From Cydia pomonella (lineage: Eukaryota > Arthropoda > Insecta > Lepidoptera > Tortricidae), in assembly GCF_033807575.1 (NCBI RefSeq), contig NC_084716.1, forward strand, positions 6,014,001 to 6,078,000: a stretch of DNA of 64,000 bases. The letters are read 5' to 3'. Of this stretch, positions 20,501 through 35,500 are shown in pieces. The position numbers and the translations under genes are program-made. The notes under the pieces are model-generated. The model worked only from the letters and a program-made list of their open reading frames with translations. It ran no database searches and had not been told where the DNA came from. Numbering within the stretch: position 1 is the stretch's first letter; each line of letters opens with the position of its first letter.

Positions 20501-23500
20501 CGGTTGATCGGATTTTTTACTCCGATATAAATCGTGTCATCCACGATGACGCGCCGATTTGTCAAATCTAACCTTTAATAACATGACATTACGAATCAAG
20601 ACACGCGTCTTCGTGAATGACACGTAGCGGAATATGCCAATTTGTATTAAGCAGGTACGTCTGCGAGCGATACTAAAATTTATTGTAAGGAAAAATGGAG
20701 ACTTCTCCGTTTACCGATGTTCAGATAGGTCGCAAGATCGTGTCTTGCCGGAGGCGGTGAATTTTTTCGTTTTTTACATTAATTTAAAAATGTTGTAGAT
20801 GATTACAAGTTTAAATTCTAGTTTTTTTTTTTAATTTTGCTTGATAATAGACAAAATTAAATATCTCACGTACCTAAATGATGTTTCTTTTTGAGGAATC
20901 TGTAAAATTAAAGATGCCGCAGGATATTTGCATATCTTTTTTTTTGCGTAAACGGCGTATTTGCCTTTATTTAAGCCACGGTGTTGTCAATCCAAACTTA
21001 TATATGAAGTATTCTAAAATTTATTTTATAATCTTGATCATTAAATAACGTCAGACTAAGAAACCATACATAACGTTAAGAAAATAATGATCCGATTATC
21101 CGATCTCTTTTTTCTTTTTTAAGTCCAAATCGAAAAAGTGACTGTGAGCGTGCAGGTGCATAGAGGTATCTAAATAACTGGGCTATAATGGCGAAAATCG
21201 AAGTTCGTCAATTGCGGGCATTTTTTCTTGTCACTCTAATTACTGACAGTTAGAGTAAAAGAGAAAGATCCCGCAATTTGCGAATTTCGCTTTCGCGGTA
21301 GGCCCCATGTTATTTATTAAGTATATCTATATTTATTTAGATACATATTTATGAGAAATTTATCGATACTTAAATATTTGACTGCACGATTTTCACAATA
21401 GCTTTTCGTTGTAAACTACCGCAGACAACTGAACTAATAGTATCGTCGATGTAAAGTCAAAAAATAATTACATAAATAAATATAGTACGTGTCATTCAAT
21501 TCAATTCAATTCAATTCAAGGCTCGCGTCTTCGTGAATGACACGATTTATAGTCACAATTAATACACGTCACAATTTAAATATAATTACTTAAATATATT
21601 GACTTTGTACGACTAAATATTAGTTTATTTGTTTCACAGGCGTATTATGAATCATTTGTCGAACATGATATGACATGATAGCATGTCATGTCAAGCGCGA
21701 TTAGCGCAACTATGATACGCTTGCTATATCTACTCAACTATACACTTAACTATGACATAAATGCAGGGGATGGGGTCTCTTAAGCTCGCTACAAGTCACA
21801 CGGTAATTCCCTAAATGTGTTACATGTCCCTTGAATGTCCCATGTCCGATTGGCATGATTTGCATGGAGAGGTAGATTATAGTTGCACGTCCTCGATATA
21901 TTACTACTTATGTATATGTGGATAGTGATTGTGTGTAAACTTGCTCAACATAAGGGATCAGAAACGTTTGTGTTTTGGGTTCTAGACATAGATATATGAA
22001 AATTGTCTACAAGACTATATTAGTAGGTAACAAAGAAAAATAAATCTATAATAAGTTTTTGGCAAAAAATAATTTTTGGTACAAGTTTTTATCGCTGACT
22101 GTACTTTTCTTTCCACAGGCATCTAATACTCATCGAGACACTTCTAAAAACCCCAAACACAATTAGGTTACGTTGTTTTATCACAGAGTTCCTATGGCCA
22201 CCTCCTGTCTCCATCATCAGATCATCTCGATGGCACCATAATATTGCAATGTCACCCGACTTCCATATGTATGCAAATTTTCAGCTTCATCGGAAACCGG
22301 GAAGGGGGACAAATTTAATTTGCAAGATTTGATTACAAACAGACAACGGTCAGGTGAAAGTAAATAGAAGCTTGTAAAAATAAACGTTAAAGTTACTAGA
22401 ACATAATGATCATTGGATCGAACATGTATTGACATCGGAAAGGGACCGCCCTAAGTTCACTAGCTATAAGAGGGCTGTCGACCCTTTCCGCTATCACATT
22501 CAGGAGAATGTTGGTGCTGCCCCGCACGCGTTGCCACAGGGACGCCAGCGCCTGTGCTCCACTCGGCGAACATTCCTGACACGCCGCATCGCTAGTGCAG
22601 CTCCAAGAAACCCCTAAAGGCGTTGTTGTACTGGACACGCAGAGCACTAAAAGTTTTTTTGGGGTAGTTGCTCCACAGGTTGCACGTGTACAGGTTTTGG
22701 CAGTACGTTTTAAATAGTGTAATTCTGACCTCGCGGGAACAGCGTGCAAACCTGCGTGACAACATGTTACCCCTAATAACCGATAGTGCTTTGCGTTCCC
22801 TTTCTACATCTTCATCATCTTTGAGAGCGTCTGTGGCCCAGTGGCCCAATGGCTATATAGTTATAGACATAGAAGAAATCCATAATTCAGGACGAAATAT
22901 TTGTTTGATCAATCTGTTAACTGTGATTGGTACAACCGTCCCTAAATGCAATATATTTGTTGTGTAGAATTTATGGTAGCAATAGTAGCATACTGGTGGT
23001 GGCTTGCTTGTTTGTGTGTGTGTGGGAGGGGGGCATTCGTTATGATTATCTTCATAATCTTAAGAGTATGAAGACCACGTTATCGTGAATTAGTCTCTAG
23101 GTCTAAATAGCAATGAAAACGGGTCATTCACAAGCGGTTTTAAATGCTCTTGAGTGTAATATTTGTTCGTTTAATCGTTCATATCCTTTGCCGTCATCCG
23201 TTGGACGATTTAGGTAAATAATACAGATTTTAGGCTTAAGTAGTGTTGGTATCGTAAATTGAACAGATAATAAGAGGCCACAATTCAGCCGGGTGCATGA
23301 ATAAGTCCACTGTTGGTGTAATTGTAAAATGAGTCGTATGTGTTGGGTGATACGGTTTGGTGTCGCAGGACGAGGCCGCGGGCATGATGGAGGGCCTACT
23401 GGACTTCGGGATCGCGGGACTGAAGAAGGGACTGCGGTTCACAGGCCTGAGTGACGATTCGCAGGTAAATAATAGATACTTATAGGCTTAAGTGGGGTAA

Positions 23501-26500
23501 GATAAACTATGGGGCAAGAGGAACCGCCGGGTGAGAATGCGTTTGTGCCATACGCCACTTACATTGGTTTACAGGAGAGCGAAATGAAATAAAAAAGCGG
23601 CCAAGTGCGAGTCGGACTCGCGCATGAAGGGTTCCGTACAATTTAAGACGTATTAAAAAAAAATCTTCTTATTAGATCTTGTTCAACATGTTACCACTTT
23701 GGACACACATTTTACCACTTTGGAAGTGTCTCTCGCGCAAACTATTCAGTTTAGAAAAAAATGATATTAGGAACCTAAATATCATTTTTGAAGACCTATC
23801 CCCCACGTATATGTTTGATGAAAAATTTTTTTTTTAAATTTTATGACGTATTAAAAAAAAACTACTCACTAGATCTCGTTCAAACCAATTTTCGGTGGAA
23901 GTTTGCATGGTAATGTATATCATATATTTTTTTTAGATTTTTCATTCTGTTATTTTAGAAGTTACAGGGGGGGGGGCACTTTTTTTCACTTTGGAAGGTT
24001 CTCTCGCGCAAACTATTTAGTTTAGAAAAAAATGATATTAGAAACCTTAATATCATTTTTGAAGACCTATCCATAGATACCCCACACGTATGGGTATGAT
24101 GAAAAAAAATTTTTTTTTTTAATTTCATGACGTTTTTAAAAAAAAAACTTACTAGATCTCGTTCAAACCAATTTTCGGTGGAAGTTTACATGGCAATGTA
24201 TATCATATATTTTTTTTAGATTTTTCATTCTGTTATTTTAGAAGTTACGGGGGGGGGGGGGGGACACACTTTTTACCACTTTGGAAGTGTCTCTCGCGCA
24301 AACTATTCAGTTTAGAAAAAAATGATATTAGAAACCTCAATATCATTTTTGAAGACCTATCCATAGATACCCCACACGTATGGGTTTGATGAAAAAAGAT
24401 TTTTTGAGTTTCAGTTCTAAGTATGGGGAACCCCCAAAATTTATTGTTTTTTTTCTATTTTTGTGTGAAAATCTTAATGCGGTTCATAGAATACATCCAC
24501 TTACTAAGTTTGAACAGTACAGCTCTTATAGTTTCGGAAAAAAGTGGCTGTGACAGAATCGGACAGACAGACGGACATGACGAATCTATAAGGGTTCCGT
24601 TTTTTGCCATTTGGCTACGGAACCCTCTATAAGGGTTGGCTACGGAACCCTAAAAACAATGTCTTTTGCGAAAAGTTTTATATTTAGGAAATCATACACG
24701 TTTACTATTTATAGTACCATACAAATATTTGAAGTATAGTGACTATCATGAAATAATAGTACATTACGATACAAGTGTGAAAATATATTATGTACAATGT
24801 ATGTATGTACTTACACAAAATTTTGGATATGTTACAAATTTTGTGATAATTTTCTGTTAACAGAGTGTAATTTTCCTATAGTAAAATGCGAAAATGGTAC
24901 AAAATTTTTGAATATTTTAAAAAAACAATTAATGATAGTATATTTTTTATTAGTTTAGAAATAATTTAAAAACGAATTGGTCAAAAATGGATATGCCACA
25001 AACGTAGTCTCAGCCGACGTTGTAGGGAAAATAAATACATATTAAAGTTAGAGATATAGTTGACCAAATATAATTAGCACCGATTGGTCATAAAACTATA
25101 TCTTTACGAATACAAATACAAAAGCGCCGAAGTAAGTACGAGTCTCAAACGATTACCTTTCCATGCTTTGTGTATGTCACCAGGACAAGTCACCATCATA
25201 TCTGAAGGACAAGAGCGAGCGGAATTCGCCAACAGAGAGCAGAAAGCTGGTCCAGAGGGAACCTGTCATGTCGTCCGTCATACAAAGAGGTCGGTGTATT
25301 CGAACTTTAAGGTACAGTGGGTACAGCCAGCAGTTTTCGAAAATGCTATAGCTATTGGCCCCTCCGTAGTAATTGGCCACTCATAACAATAAGACATCTA
25401 TTGCCTTGTTTCTTTCTGATCTGTTAGGAGCGGCCAATACCTTAGAGCTTTATTAGATCATAATCATCACAGGTCTTTGCGTCTATTGCAGACGATTTAT
25501 GCATTGCTGTTTAGACAACGGGTTCGGTGACTGTGGAGGCCGATGCGTGAGCGGCACGACCTTTCACATTTTTGACAGAAAAAGCTCATGCCACTTGAGG
25601 TTCCAGTCCCGGTTTGCTTTCAGCGACAACTTTTGCTATCTGGGTGAATCAACTTTTTTTGTTGTGTTATCCTGTCCCGTTGTCCAAGGGACAACAGTGG
25701 CACAGTTTGTTTGAAGAGACGTTGTATGCCGTTCTATTAACATGCTTAGTATGGGGCCCATTATGGACATTGGTTATAACGACCACAAAAACGCAAGTTT
25801 GATACATTTAAGTACCATAAAATCAGTATTTCAATGAACTTTTGTCCCCTGGACAACTAATCGTAACCATGGCAACGAGTGACGCTAAAAAGTTGATTCT
25901 CCCATCTAACGCATTAAGCCAGGCTTGATCGCATAGCCTTCTCCCCTCCACAACGCGGTAGGCATGGTAGTCGATTTCAAATGCTGGCATGTCTCGCTTA
26001 ACACAGCTTTTAAAGCGCAGTATCGATTTTCCAGCGTTTTTTTTGCATACGCAACTGCACCAAGCAAGAAACGTCGAGGTATTCTAGAGGGTTCGATCCG
26101 GTGTACTATTTGAGAAGAGCGGCAAGACTGGGCAGCTGCGATTTTTCAAGAACCCGCGACCACTACACGCGTCTACGCAACATTTTAGGCATAACTTGGC
26201 AGGACAAAGTGACAAAGCAACGGGTTCTTGAAAAATCGCAGCTGCCCAGTCTTGCCGCTCTTCTCTTCTTGCTAATACGGTTGCCAAAATATATGGATAG
26301 CAATCTTGAGGCCTTTCTGAGGTAACTTCATCGATTCGAAACCTGATTAAACAACTTTCGCTCGATAGAAAGAAACACTGAACATAGATCTAAAAAGCTC
26401 CGATGTTAAAATCGACCTTATATTAGTACTAATATGGTTTAAGTAGGCTATGAACTTGCGGTGGTAGTTAGTTCTGGTTGTCACCTGACGATACTTAATT

Positions 26501-29500
26501 GTATGCAGGGACGATATTTGTTAGCGAATAGTTTAGTTTACTACAGTGAAGAGTGATCAAAACGAAAATATTATTAATTTTTGCATATTTGTACGTTGCA
26601 GAAGACAATGGAGCAAGCGTGGTTCCCTCACTAGTGAAGCAACATCGTGTGGTGTCGCAAGACAGCGTGGTGTGTATTTACAAAATTCCTAGTTAATGAG
26701 GTTGCTATAAATTTAAAACGAAAGTGATGCACACACATTTCGTTTTACATTTGCAAATGGGTCAACCTATAGATTTGTACACTTTCAAGTGTACTGTTTC
26801 AAGATAAACGGTATATTTGTAGTTCTGTCATAATTATTTTTGTTACTATAACTTTGCTCGCAGTTAGTAAGTTGGCGTCATATATCTATGTATGGGGACT
26901 ACAGTTTTGGAACTGCAAAGTTTGTCCTTCAATTTATCTTTTAAAGGTACTAAAAAAGTAAAAAGTTACCCACATATAAAGGTAACTTTTTACTTTTTTA
27001 GTACGTAACGCACATGCACGTATATGGCTCGCAAAACCGAGCTTTGTCTTAAATATCCAGTCGCACTGTGCACAATAAAGCTGCCCTTGGTAGATATATG
27101 TACATGCGTAGGACGGCTTAGGTCGAAACTTCCGTTGAAGACGCTTTTGGTTCAGGATCTCAAGTAGAGCTTCTTCGAAAGTAGCTAGACCTTCTCTTAC
27201 CTTATTGCGCCATTCTGATCTCTGAACCGCAAGCTCCTCCCAACGCTCTGATGGGATGTCGCAAGCTTTGAGATGGCGCCTCAGAACGTCTTTATATTAC
27301 AGAAACTGTCCTCCGTCAATTAGTTAACTGATTTGCCGATAATAGATGCCTTGATAGATGGCGATGTGTACAATTATACTTAGTATACTTCCGGTTAAAA
27401 TCTTTCGTGTTTAAGGTTGAGATCATTGAAAGTTTGTACGAACGAGAGCGAAACGAACTCGCACTCGACCGTTTTTTATTTGGAGTAGCAGTCACTTAAA
27501 ATGTTTGGAGGTATTTGGAAATATAGCACATCCATATTTTATTAGCCATCAGCGCCCAAGCCCATTCCGCACGCGCCGCTGCCGGCGGACTCGCCGGAGC
27601 CCGAGTACGAGGAGGCGGCCGACCTGTCCGCCAGCATCGCCAAGCTGCGCTCGCTGCTGCAGCGCCAGGGCAGCCCCGACAACACTGCTGCTGCCAGGTA
27701 CGTTCCCGGCTTACCTTTGGACAGCTGCAATTGGTAGTCCTATCTCGAAACGCATGTAGCGATTAGAGCGCAATGCAGTAGTGCTATCTCTTTTCACTCT
27801 TAACTCTATAGTCCGAAGCACGCCAAACACAGGGAAGCTGTCAGGCACGGTCTATAAAGAACGGGCGCCATGGAGAAGACCGACAACCTTCTGTTTTCGG
27901 TCAGCCATCAGAACCGCAATCCCACGCCCCTTTGCTGATGGACTCTCCAGAACCTGAGCTTGAAGAAGCGGAAACCGCCGAGTCATTCAAGGAATTTATA
28001 TATTATTTTTAAGTAGACTGACATTTGATTTGACTTGAGATTTTCAGTTGTAATTTTTAGTAAGTGATTGTTAAATTGGAAGTGTACCTTTGAAGTTGAC
28101 CTTGTAATTGTAATTATTTATAATTATGTTCAATATTTATTTTAATTTTTAATATAATGTAGATAATTTTAATCATTAAGTAATTATGTTCGACACAAAA
28201 ATTATTGTTGAGAATTAATAATAATAAAAAAAAAGGTGCTGCAGCGGCAGGGCAGCCCGGAGTATAGGTAGTCAAAATCCTCTAGGAAAATATTGCAATT
28301 TTTAGAACTATATATATTTAAATATGGCGCCCAGCGTTTAGTGCTTTTTAACCTCACAAGTGGCAAAACTGACGCAAATATTTTTTTAAACCTATTTTTG
28401 GAAAATAATAATATTTAAACTATATTTATGAATTGCTATGGGAAAACTCGAGGGGAAGGAGTGCTCGTGGCATATACTACCTGGTGGCAATCACCTAGAA
28501 GATGGAGGAGGGACCTCCTCCTTGCGTCGTATTCCTCCACATTGAAGGTGACCTCCCCTTTGTATCACTTTCTCTCTTATGATCTTTCTCCATCTGTTTC
28601 TGTCTCTGGTGTGGAGAGCCTTGTGAACTGTGGAGTCAGAGCGGTACGGATCTGGTCACACCAACGTATTGAACTGCGTCCGCGTCCAGGCCTTTTCCCA
28701 CTTTGCATGGAGGGGTTAAGAAATTGGTGATGGTGGTTGGTGGTCTTCGGCGCTGAAAATGTCGTGTGTCGAGTGTTTTCGTGGTCTAAATAGAGTATTA
28801 ATTTGCAGCGGCGACGAGGTGGTGTGGGCGGGCGCGGAGGAGACGCGCGGCCGCACGCAGCGCCACCACTGCTCGCGGCCCGTCGACACCGCCACGCTCG
28901 CCGGTAATCACTTGAGAATTGTACTTCTTCATCAAAGTTAACGTCAATAACGTAACTATATGTCGATTACTTTATATTTCTTACCCAGATTAATAACACA
29001 CGCCCAAGCCAATAGTTGCTTTAATAACAGGGAAAATGTAATTGTTTCAGACGAATACGATATGCAGACGGACACGAGCTCGTCACCGACGCCCTCCAAC
29101 AGGCTGGATAAGTGAGCAGTACTCTTAGTAATGTTTATCTTAGGTAAAATAGTTTTCACCACGCCAGCTGGTAAAGGCTCTCTGGATTGTTCAACAACTG
29201 ATGAGAGAGTTGCATTTTATACATATCTGTGGCAAAGATTTTGAGTTGTTTCCTTATGTTGTCTGAAAGAATAGGGTTGTTTCCAATTTTTTAAAACGCT
29301 TGTATTACGTTCTATATTAACTAAAAGTTGCCCTAAAATTCAACTTATATACTAAAAACGGCTTTAAATATGTTAAATTAACAAAATAGATTTTGACGAA
29401 TGCTTTTGCGCCCAAAACGCTCTTTGAAAATTGTGTGACGTCACAGTTTACGGTTTGACACATAACTACATACACACGTAGAAAATATGAGCTGTCAACT

Positions 29501-32500
29501 GACATTTGTCATTTGTTGTTTATGGCCTAACTGTCAACAGTGTCAATCCGAGAGTTGTGACGTCATCAGAATCTTCAAAGACGTTTCGAGTTTGGTCACG
29601 TGACGTGTGCCAAAAGATATTTTAAATTCAATATTTACAGAAATTTGGTCATTACAGGTCCCCTAAAAGTGGTTTAACATATTCTTATAATCCAAAAGAA
29701 TTTATTGGGATACAATTCTGCCCTAAGATTTGTAGATGGAAACAACCCTATTGACTTTTAAATGATAAATATTTAATAACGTTCATTTGGATTTGTTTTG
29801 GTTTGGTTCTTTTTTGATATTTTATAATTAGTATTTTCCTCGCGTTGGTGTTGTGAAAATTTTGGTATTTCACTCGATGGTAAAATGGCGTTGTCATCCG
29901 ATTTACATATGTATGCAAAATTTGAGCTCAATCGGAAATCGGGAAGTGAGTCAAATGTATCTTTTATAATTATAAAAGATTTGACCCACACTAACTAAAT
30001 AACATACACACATACTAACCAGGGCAAGTTAAATAAAAACAGAAAAACTACCTAGAGTCGAAACGTTTCACTTTTAACTCGCTTCATATATATTTCAGAG
30101 CATAAGAAATCAAAACCTTGTTTTTGTTTCAGATTGTTCCAGCGAACGGTGACGGGCGTATTCAACTCCATCAAAACTGCAGTCGGCGCAGAAGGAGACG
30201 AAGTATTACCCCAGCAGCCCCTCCAAGAGTGGACTTACGTCTGCACCTCTGTCGAACTCAGCGTAAGTCCAATCACTTTATCTTATCTTATACCTTTAAA
30301 CGAGCAATTCTTGTATATATATATATTTCGGGGATCTCGGAAACGGCTCTAACGATTTCGATGAAATTTGCTATATGGGGTTTTTCGATCGAAAGATCGA
30401 TCTAGCTAGGTCTTATCTCGTGGGAAACGCGCATTTTTGAGTTTTCATATGTTTTCCGAGCGAAGCTCGGTCTACCAGATATAGTTGTATCTATACACGT
30501 ACAATTTGGATGGATTGACGTAATTTGGTTGTTATTCCGTCCTGTCACTAGTCAGCCAGGTGACGTTTGTCTCCTCTTAGAATCGAAAGAGCTCGTACGG
30601 TGCAGACTTATGGAGGCAGAGGAGACGCCCTTGCACATCCTCGCAGAGTGCCCTTGCCTAATGCGCACTCGTGACTCAACCTTGGGCAGACACATTACTC
30701 CCGGAGGAGTTAAGATCTCTCGAGGCCAAAAAGATCCTGCAGCTCTTTGAAGTTGCAGGCTTGGATCGAGAGTTGTAGTAGGTGGCGATCACACTGGATC
30801 ATCGGACCCGGGTACGTCCTTAAACTGCGTCCACAAGAGAGGTATGGGCATTGTGAATGTCATCTTGCTTTGTGTGGTAGGGCACAGCACAGTGGATGTC
30901 ATTCCAGATCTAGAGCAGAGCCCAAGTACCTCCACCTTACAGAAAACCGCAGCCAAATAACACTAGACCTTACTCATAGTGTTGTGTTCCTGCCGGTAAG
31001 GTAGCCAGAGCTCAACGAGGGGGGGAGGGGTGTTAGGGTCGGCAACGCGCATGTAACTCCTATGGTACCTCCGTACATATGCTACGGAGACTGCTTACCA
31101 TCAGGCGGGCCGTATGCTTGTTTGCCACCGACGTAGTATAAAAAAAATCAGGGATGGTTGCAGTGATACATAGGCTGTAGAGCCTTACATAGCCCCTAAC
31201 AAAATAATAAGAAAAAGGTCGTACATAAAAATATGCAAATGAAGGCCCAGTAGGTTCGTGCCCTTCTCTCACTCTCACGGAGCTTAAGTGTGAGCGAGAT
31301 GGACGTTCATGCCCGAGAGCGCGGTTATCATTTTTTTTTTTAAATTTTATTTGTGATTTAAAAATAAAAAAAGTTATCGCTGAGTTCCCTCAAGCATAAT
31401 ATTGCTCATTTTTAGAAATAATTTTCATATTATAAATTTCAAAAATGTATTTTAGGCCTATGTTCGTGATTTTTTTCTATCGAGCGAAAGTCAAAAACTT
31501 AGGATTTGACTCGTTGAAGTCCCTAGAGATGATCCGCAAGATTGCTAATACAATTTTCGGTAACCGTATTGAGGTCTAAAAAATCGCTACGACTTTTCTA
31601 AAACACTGTTCTCTGAGTTGACTGTACCTAAACAAAAAATGTAGTGTACAACTTTAACCATTTCAACGCTTTTATGTCATCGACATAAACGTCACTCAGA
31701 CGCTAAGGTCACGGGCGGTTACCTACCTTGAAATTGTGAAGGTTAATTTGACAGCGTCCGCCATAACACCTATAGTTGTCCTTGGCGCTTTGGGCACGAC
31801 TAGTAACTACGGCTTTTCTTGGCGTTCATAAGGGTAGTAGTTATTTGTGTTACAAGGGGGCAAAGTTGAAACGCGAAAGATTCCAAATTTTGGAGTTCTG
31901 GGTTCGAGAAGTGGAATCTTGACCGTTACGAGGGTTTCAAGGCACGAGGGTCAACTTTGCCACCGAGTGAACCACAATAATTTTCACCACACTAACGCGA
32001 GGAAAATACTAACTATGAAATACCAAGAAAATCAAACCAAATCATATCCAAATGAACGTAATAAAAAATGTATCATTCAAAAGTAAATTCCACCAGCTAA
32101 CAAAAGGAAACAACTCAAAATATGCATCTGATTACTTTGCCCCACATGTGGATAAAATGCAACTTTCTTATTAGTTTTTGAACAATCAAGAGGGCCTTTA
32201 CCAGTTGGTGTGGTGAAAATAAAATGGCCTATTGCTCTCTCAAGTTTGTACAAAATGAAATATGATAATAATAAATAAAAATGATTTGATGAAGGTGGGC
32301 GGAGCGGTGGCGCGGCTGGTAGGGTCGCGGCGCGCACACTCGCACGTGGACGCGGCGCTCGACTCGCTCGAGCAGCTCGCGCCGCCGCGCAAGGACCACC
32401 ACATAGTGCCCGAGGACTTCGGTAACGAATACTTTACACTCGCACGTGGACGCGGCGCTCGACTCGCTCGAGCAGCTCGCGCCGCCGCGCAAGGACCACC

Positions 32501-35500
32501 ACATAGTGCCCGAGGACTTCGGTAACGAATACTTTACACTCGCACGTGGACGCGGCGCTCGACTCGCTCGAGCAGCTCGCGCCGCCGCGCAAGGACCACC
32601 ACATAGTGCCCGAGGACTTCGGTAACGAATACTTTACACTCGCACGTGGACGCGGCGCTCGACTCGCTCGAGCAGCTCGCGCCGCCGCGCAAGGACCACC
32701 ACATAGTGCCCGAGGACTTCGGTAACGAATACTTTACACTCGCACGTGGACGCGGCGCTCGACTCGCTCGAGCAGCTCGCGCCGCCGCGCAAGGACCACC
32801 ACATAGTGCCCGAGGACTTCGGTAACGAATACTTTACACTCGCACGTGGACGCGGCGCTCGACTCGCTCGAGCAGCTCGCGCCGCCGCGCAAGGACCACC
32901 ACATAGTGCCCGAGGACTTCGGTAACGAATACTTTACACTCGCACGTGGACGCGGCGCTCGACTCGCTCGAGCAGCTCGCGCCGCCGCGCAAGGACCACC
33001 ACATAGTGCCCGAGGACTTCGGTAACGAATACTTTACACTCGCACGTGGACGCGGCGCTCGACTCGCTCGAGCAGCTCGCGCCGCCGCGCAAGGACCACC
33101 ACATAGTGCCCGAGGACTTCGGTAACGAATACTTTACACTCGCACGTGGACGCGGCGCTCGACTCGCTCGAGCAGCTCGCGCCGCCGCGCAAGGACCACC
33201 ACATAGTGCCCGAGGACTTCGGTAACGAATACTTTACACTCGCACGTGGACGCGGCGCTCGACTCGCTCGAGCAGCTCGCGCCGCCGCGCAAGGACCACC
33301 ACATAGTGCCCGAGGACTTCGGTAACGAATACTTTACACTCGCACGTGGACGCGGCGCTCGACTCGCTCGAGCAGCTCGCGCCGCCGCGCAAGGACCACC
33401 ACATAGTGCCCGAGGACTTCGGTAACGAATACTTTACACTCGCACGTGGACGCGGCGCTCGACTCGCTCGAGCAGCTCGCGCCGCCGCGCAAGGACCACC
33501 ACATAGTGCCCGAGGACTTCGGTAACGAATACTTTACACTCGCACGTGGACGCGGCGCTCGACTCGCTCGAGCAGCTCGCGCCGCCGCGCAAGGACCACC
33601 ACATAGTGCCCGAGGACTTCGGTAACGAATACTTTACACTCGCACGTGGACGCGGCGCTCGACTCGCTCGAGCAGCTCGCGCCGCCGCGCAAGGACCACC
33701 ACATAGTGCCCGAGGACTTCGGTAACGAATACTTTACACTCGCACGTGGACGCGGCGCTCGACTCGCTCGAGCAGCTCGCGCCGCCGCGCAAGGACCACC
33801 ACATAGTGCCCGAGGACTTCGGTAACGAATACTTTACACTCGCACGTGGACGCGGCGCTCGACTCGCTCGAGCAGCTCGCGCCGCCGCGCAAGGACCACC
33901 ACATAGTGCCCGAGGACTTCGGTAACGAATACTTTACACTCGCACGTGGACGCGGCGCTCGACTCGCTCGAGCAGCTCGCGCCGCCGCGCAAGGACCACC
34001 ACATAGTGCCCGAGGACTTCGGTAACGAATACTTTACACTCGCACGTGGACGCGGCGCTCGACTCGCTCGAGCAGCTCGCGCCGCCGCGCAAGGACCACC
34101 ACATAGTGCCCGAGGACTTCGGTAACGAATACTTTACACTCGCACGTGGACGCGGCGCTCGACTCGCTCGAGCAGCTCGCGCCGCCGCGCAAGGACCACC
34201 ACATAGTGCCCGAGGACTTCGGTAACGAATACTTTACACTCGCACGTGGACGCGGCGCTCGACTCGCTCGAGCAGCTCGCGCCGCCGCGCAAGGACCACC
34301 ACATAGTGCCCGAGGACTTCGGTAACGAATACTTTACACTCGCACGTGGACGCGGCGCTCGACTCGCTCGAGCAGCTCGCGCCGCCGCGCAAGGACCACC
34401 ACATAGTGCCCGAGGACTTCGGTAACGAATACTTTACACTCGCACGTGGACGCGGCGCTCGACTCGCTCGAGCAGCTCGCGCCGCCGCGCAAGGACCACC
34501 ACATAGTGCCCGAGGACTTCGGTAACGAATACTTTACACTCGCACGTGGACGCGGCGCTCGACTCGCTCGAGCAGCTCGCGCCGCCGCGCAAGGACCACC
34601 ACATAGTGCCCGAGGACTTCGGTAACGAATACTTTACACTCGCACGTGGACGCGGCGCTCGACTCGCTCGAGCAGCTCGCGCCGCCGCGCAAGGACCACC
34701 ACATAGTGCCCGAGGACTTCGGTAACGAATACTTTTGTTTAATTTTAACCTCGTACGACCCACCACACAAATTTTCCTTTACTTAATTTGATCCTTGTTG
34801 AGTCGTAAATTGGGATGATATTCGTTTTTTGGAGGAAGTAGTGAAATAAATTAAATGCTACTTTATTTGGTTTATGAAAGGTTCAAACTAGATTGAAACG
34901 GAGTGTATATTGTAATGCACATTGAGCCCTACGGGGCTAATATAAGAAATGCGACCTTATTTCCTATATATAGGTTAAGTGTCAAAGATTCATTCAGGTA
35001 TAATGAGCCGTAAAGTGCTAAAGTAGCAGAACTGCAAAAATAGGTACCAACGACTGTACTAATCCTTGTGGGTAAACACATTTCAGAAAAAGTAACTTCT
35101 GTGGACAATACATGATTACATAATATCAAACAGAATTGATTGTAATAGAGAGGTTAAAGACTAGTTTGACATCCGAAACAGATGGCGCTGTATTGCGCCA
35201 TAAATTTCACGGTTACTGAATTGTCAAACGGCAATTTTTGACAGTCAGTTACCGCAAAATGTATGGAGCTGTACAGCGCCATCTCGTTTACCTGTCAAAT
35301 TCGAAGCATGAAATTGTCTTAGATTTTACACATCTTACTCAAATCTTTGATAAGATATATCGCGGTTTCCATATTATAGTCCCAAGTACAGAAAAAAATG
35401 TGTGTTAAGGTACAGTCCAAGAATTAGCTTTAAATTTTCTTAACATTTGTGATATCTATAGGAAAGACGCAAACCAGATAAGCATACAATAAAATGTATA

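Larger units (their letters stand above)
20457..23368 (+). other. intron 5 of the PXA gene, repeat-rich
   Basis: Contains a short inverted pair at about 20530-20623 (cgtgtcatccacgatgacgcg with cgcgtcttcgtgaatgacacg), a palindromic MITE at 21180-21304 (GGGCTATAATGGCG ... CGCGGTAGGCCC), a TTCAA microsatellite at about 21495-21521, an interspersed repeat at 22100-22390 and a LINE fragment at 22440-22850. No further exon with compatible phase was found. Confidence 0.55.

Noticed and set aside
32229..32504. Arg/Ser-rich minus-strand ORFs across the 100-bp array and at 34434-34770
   Set aside because: Antisense shadows of PXA exon 13 and its copies; frames rotate every unit.
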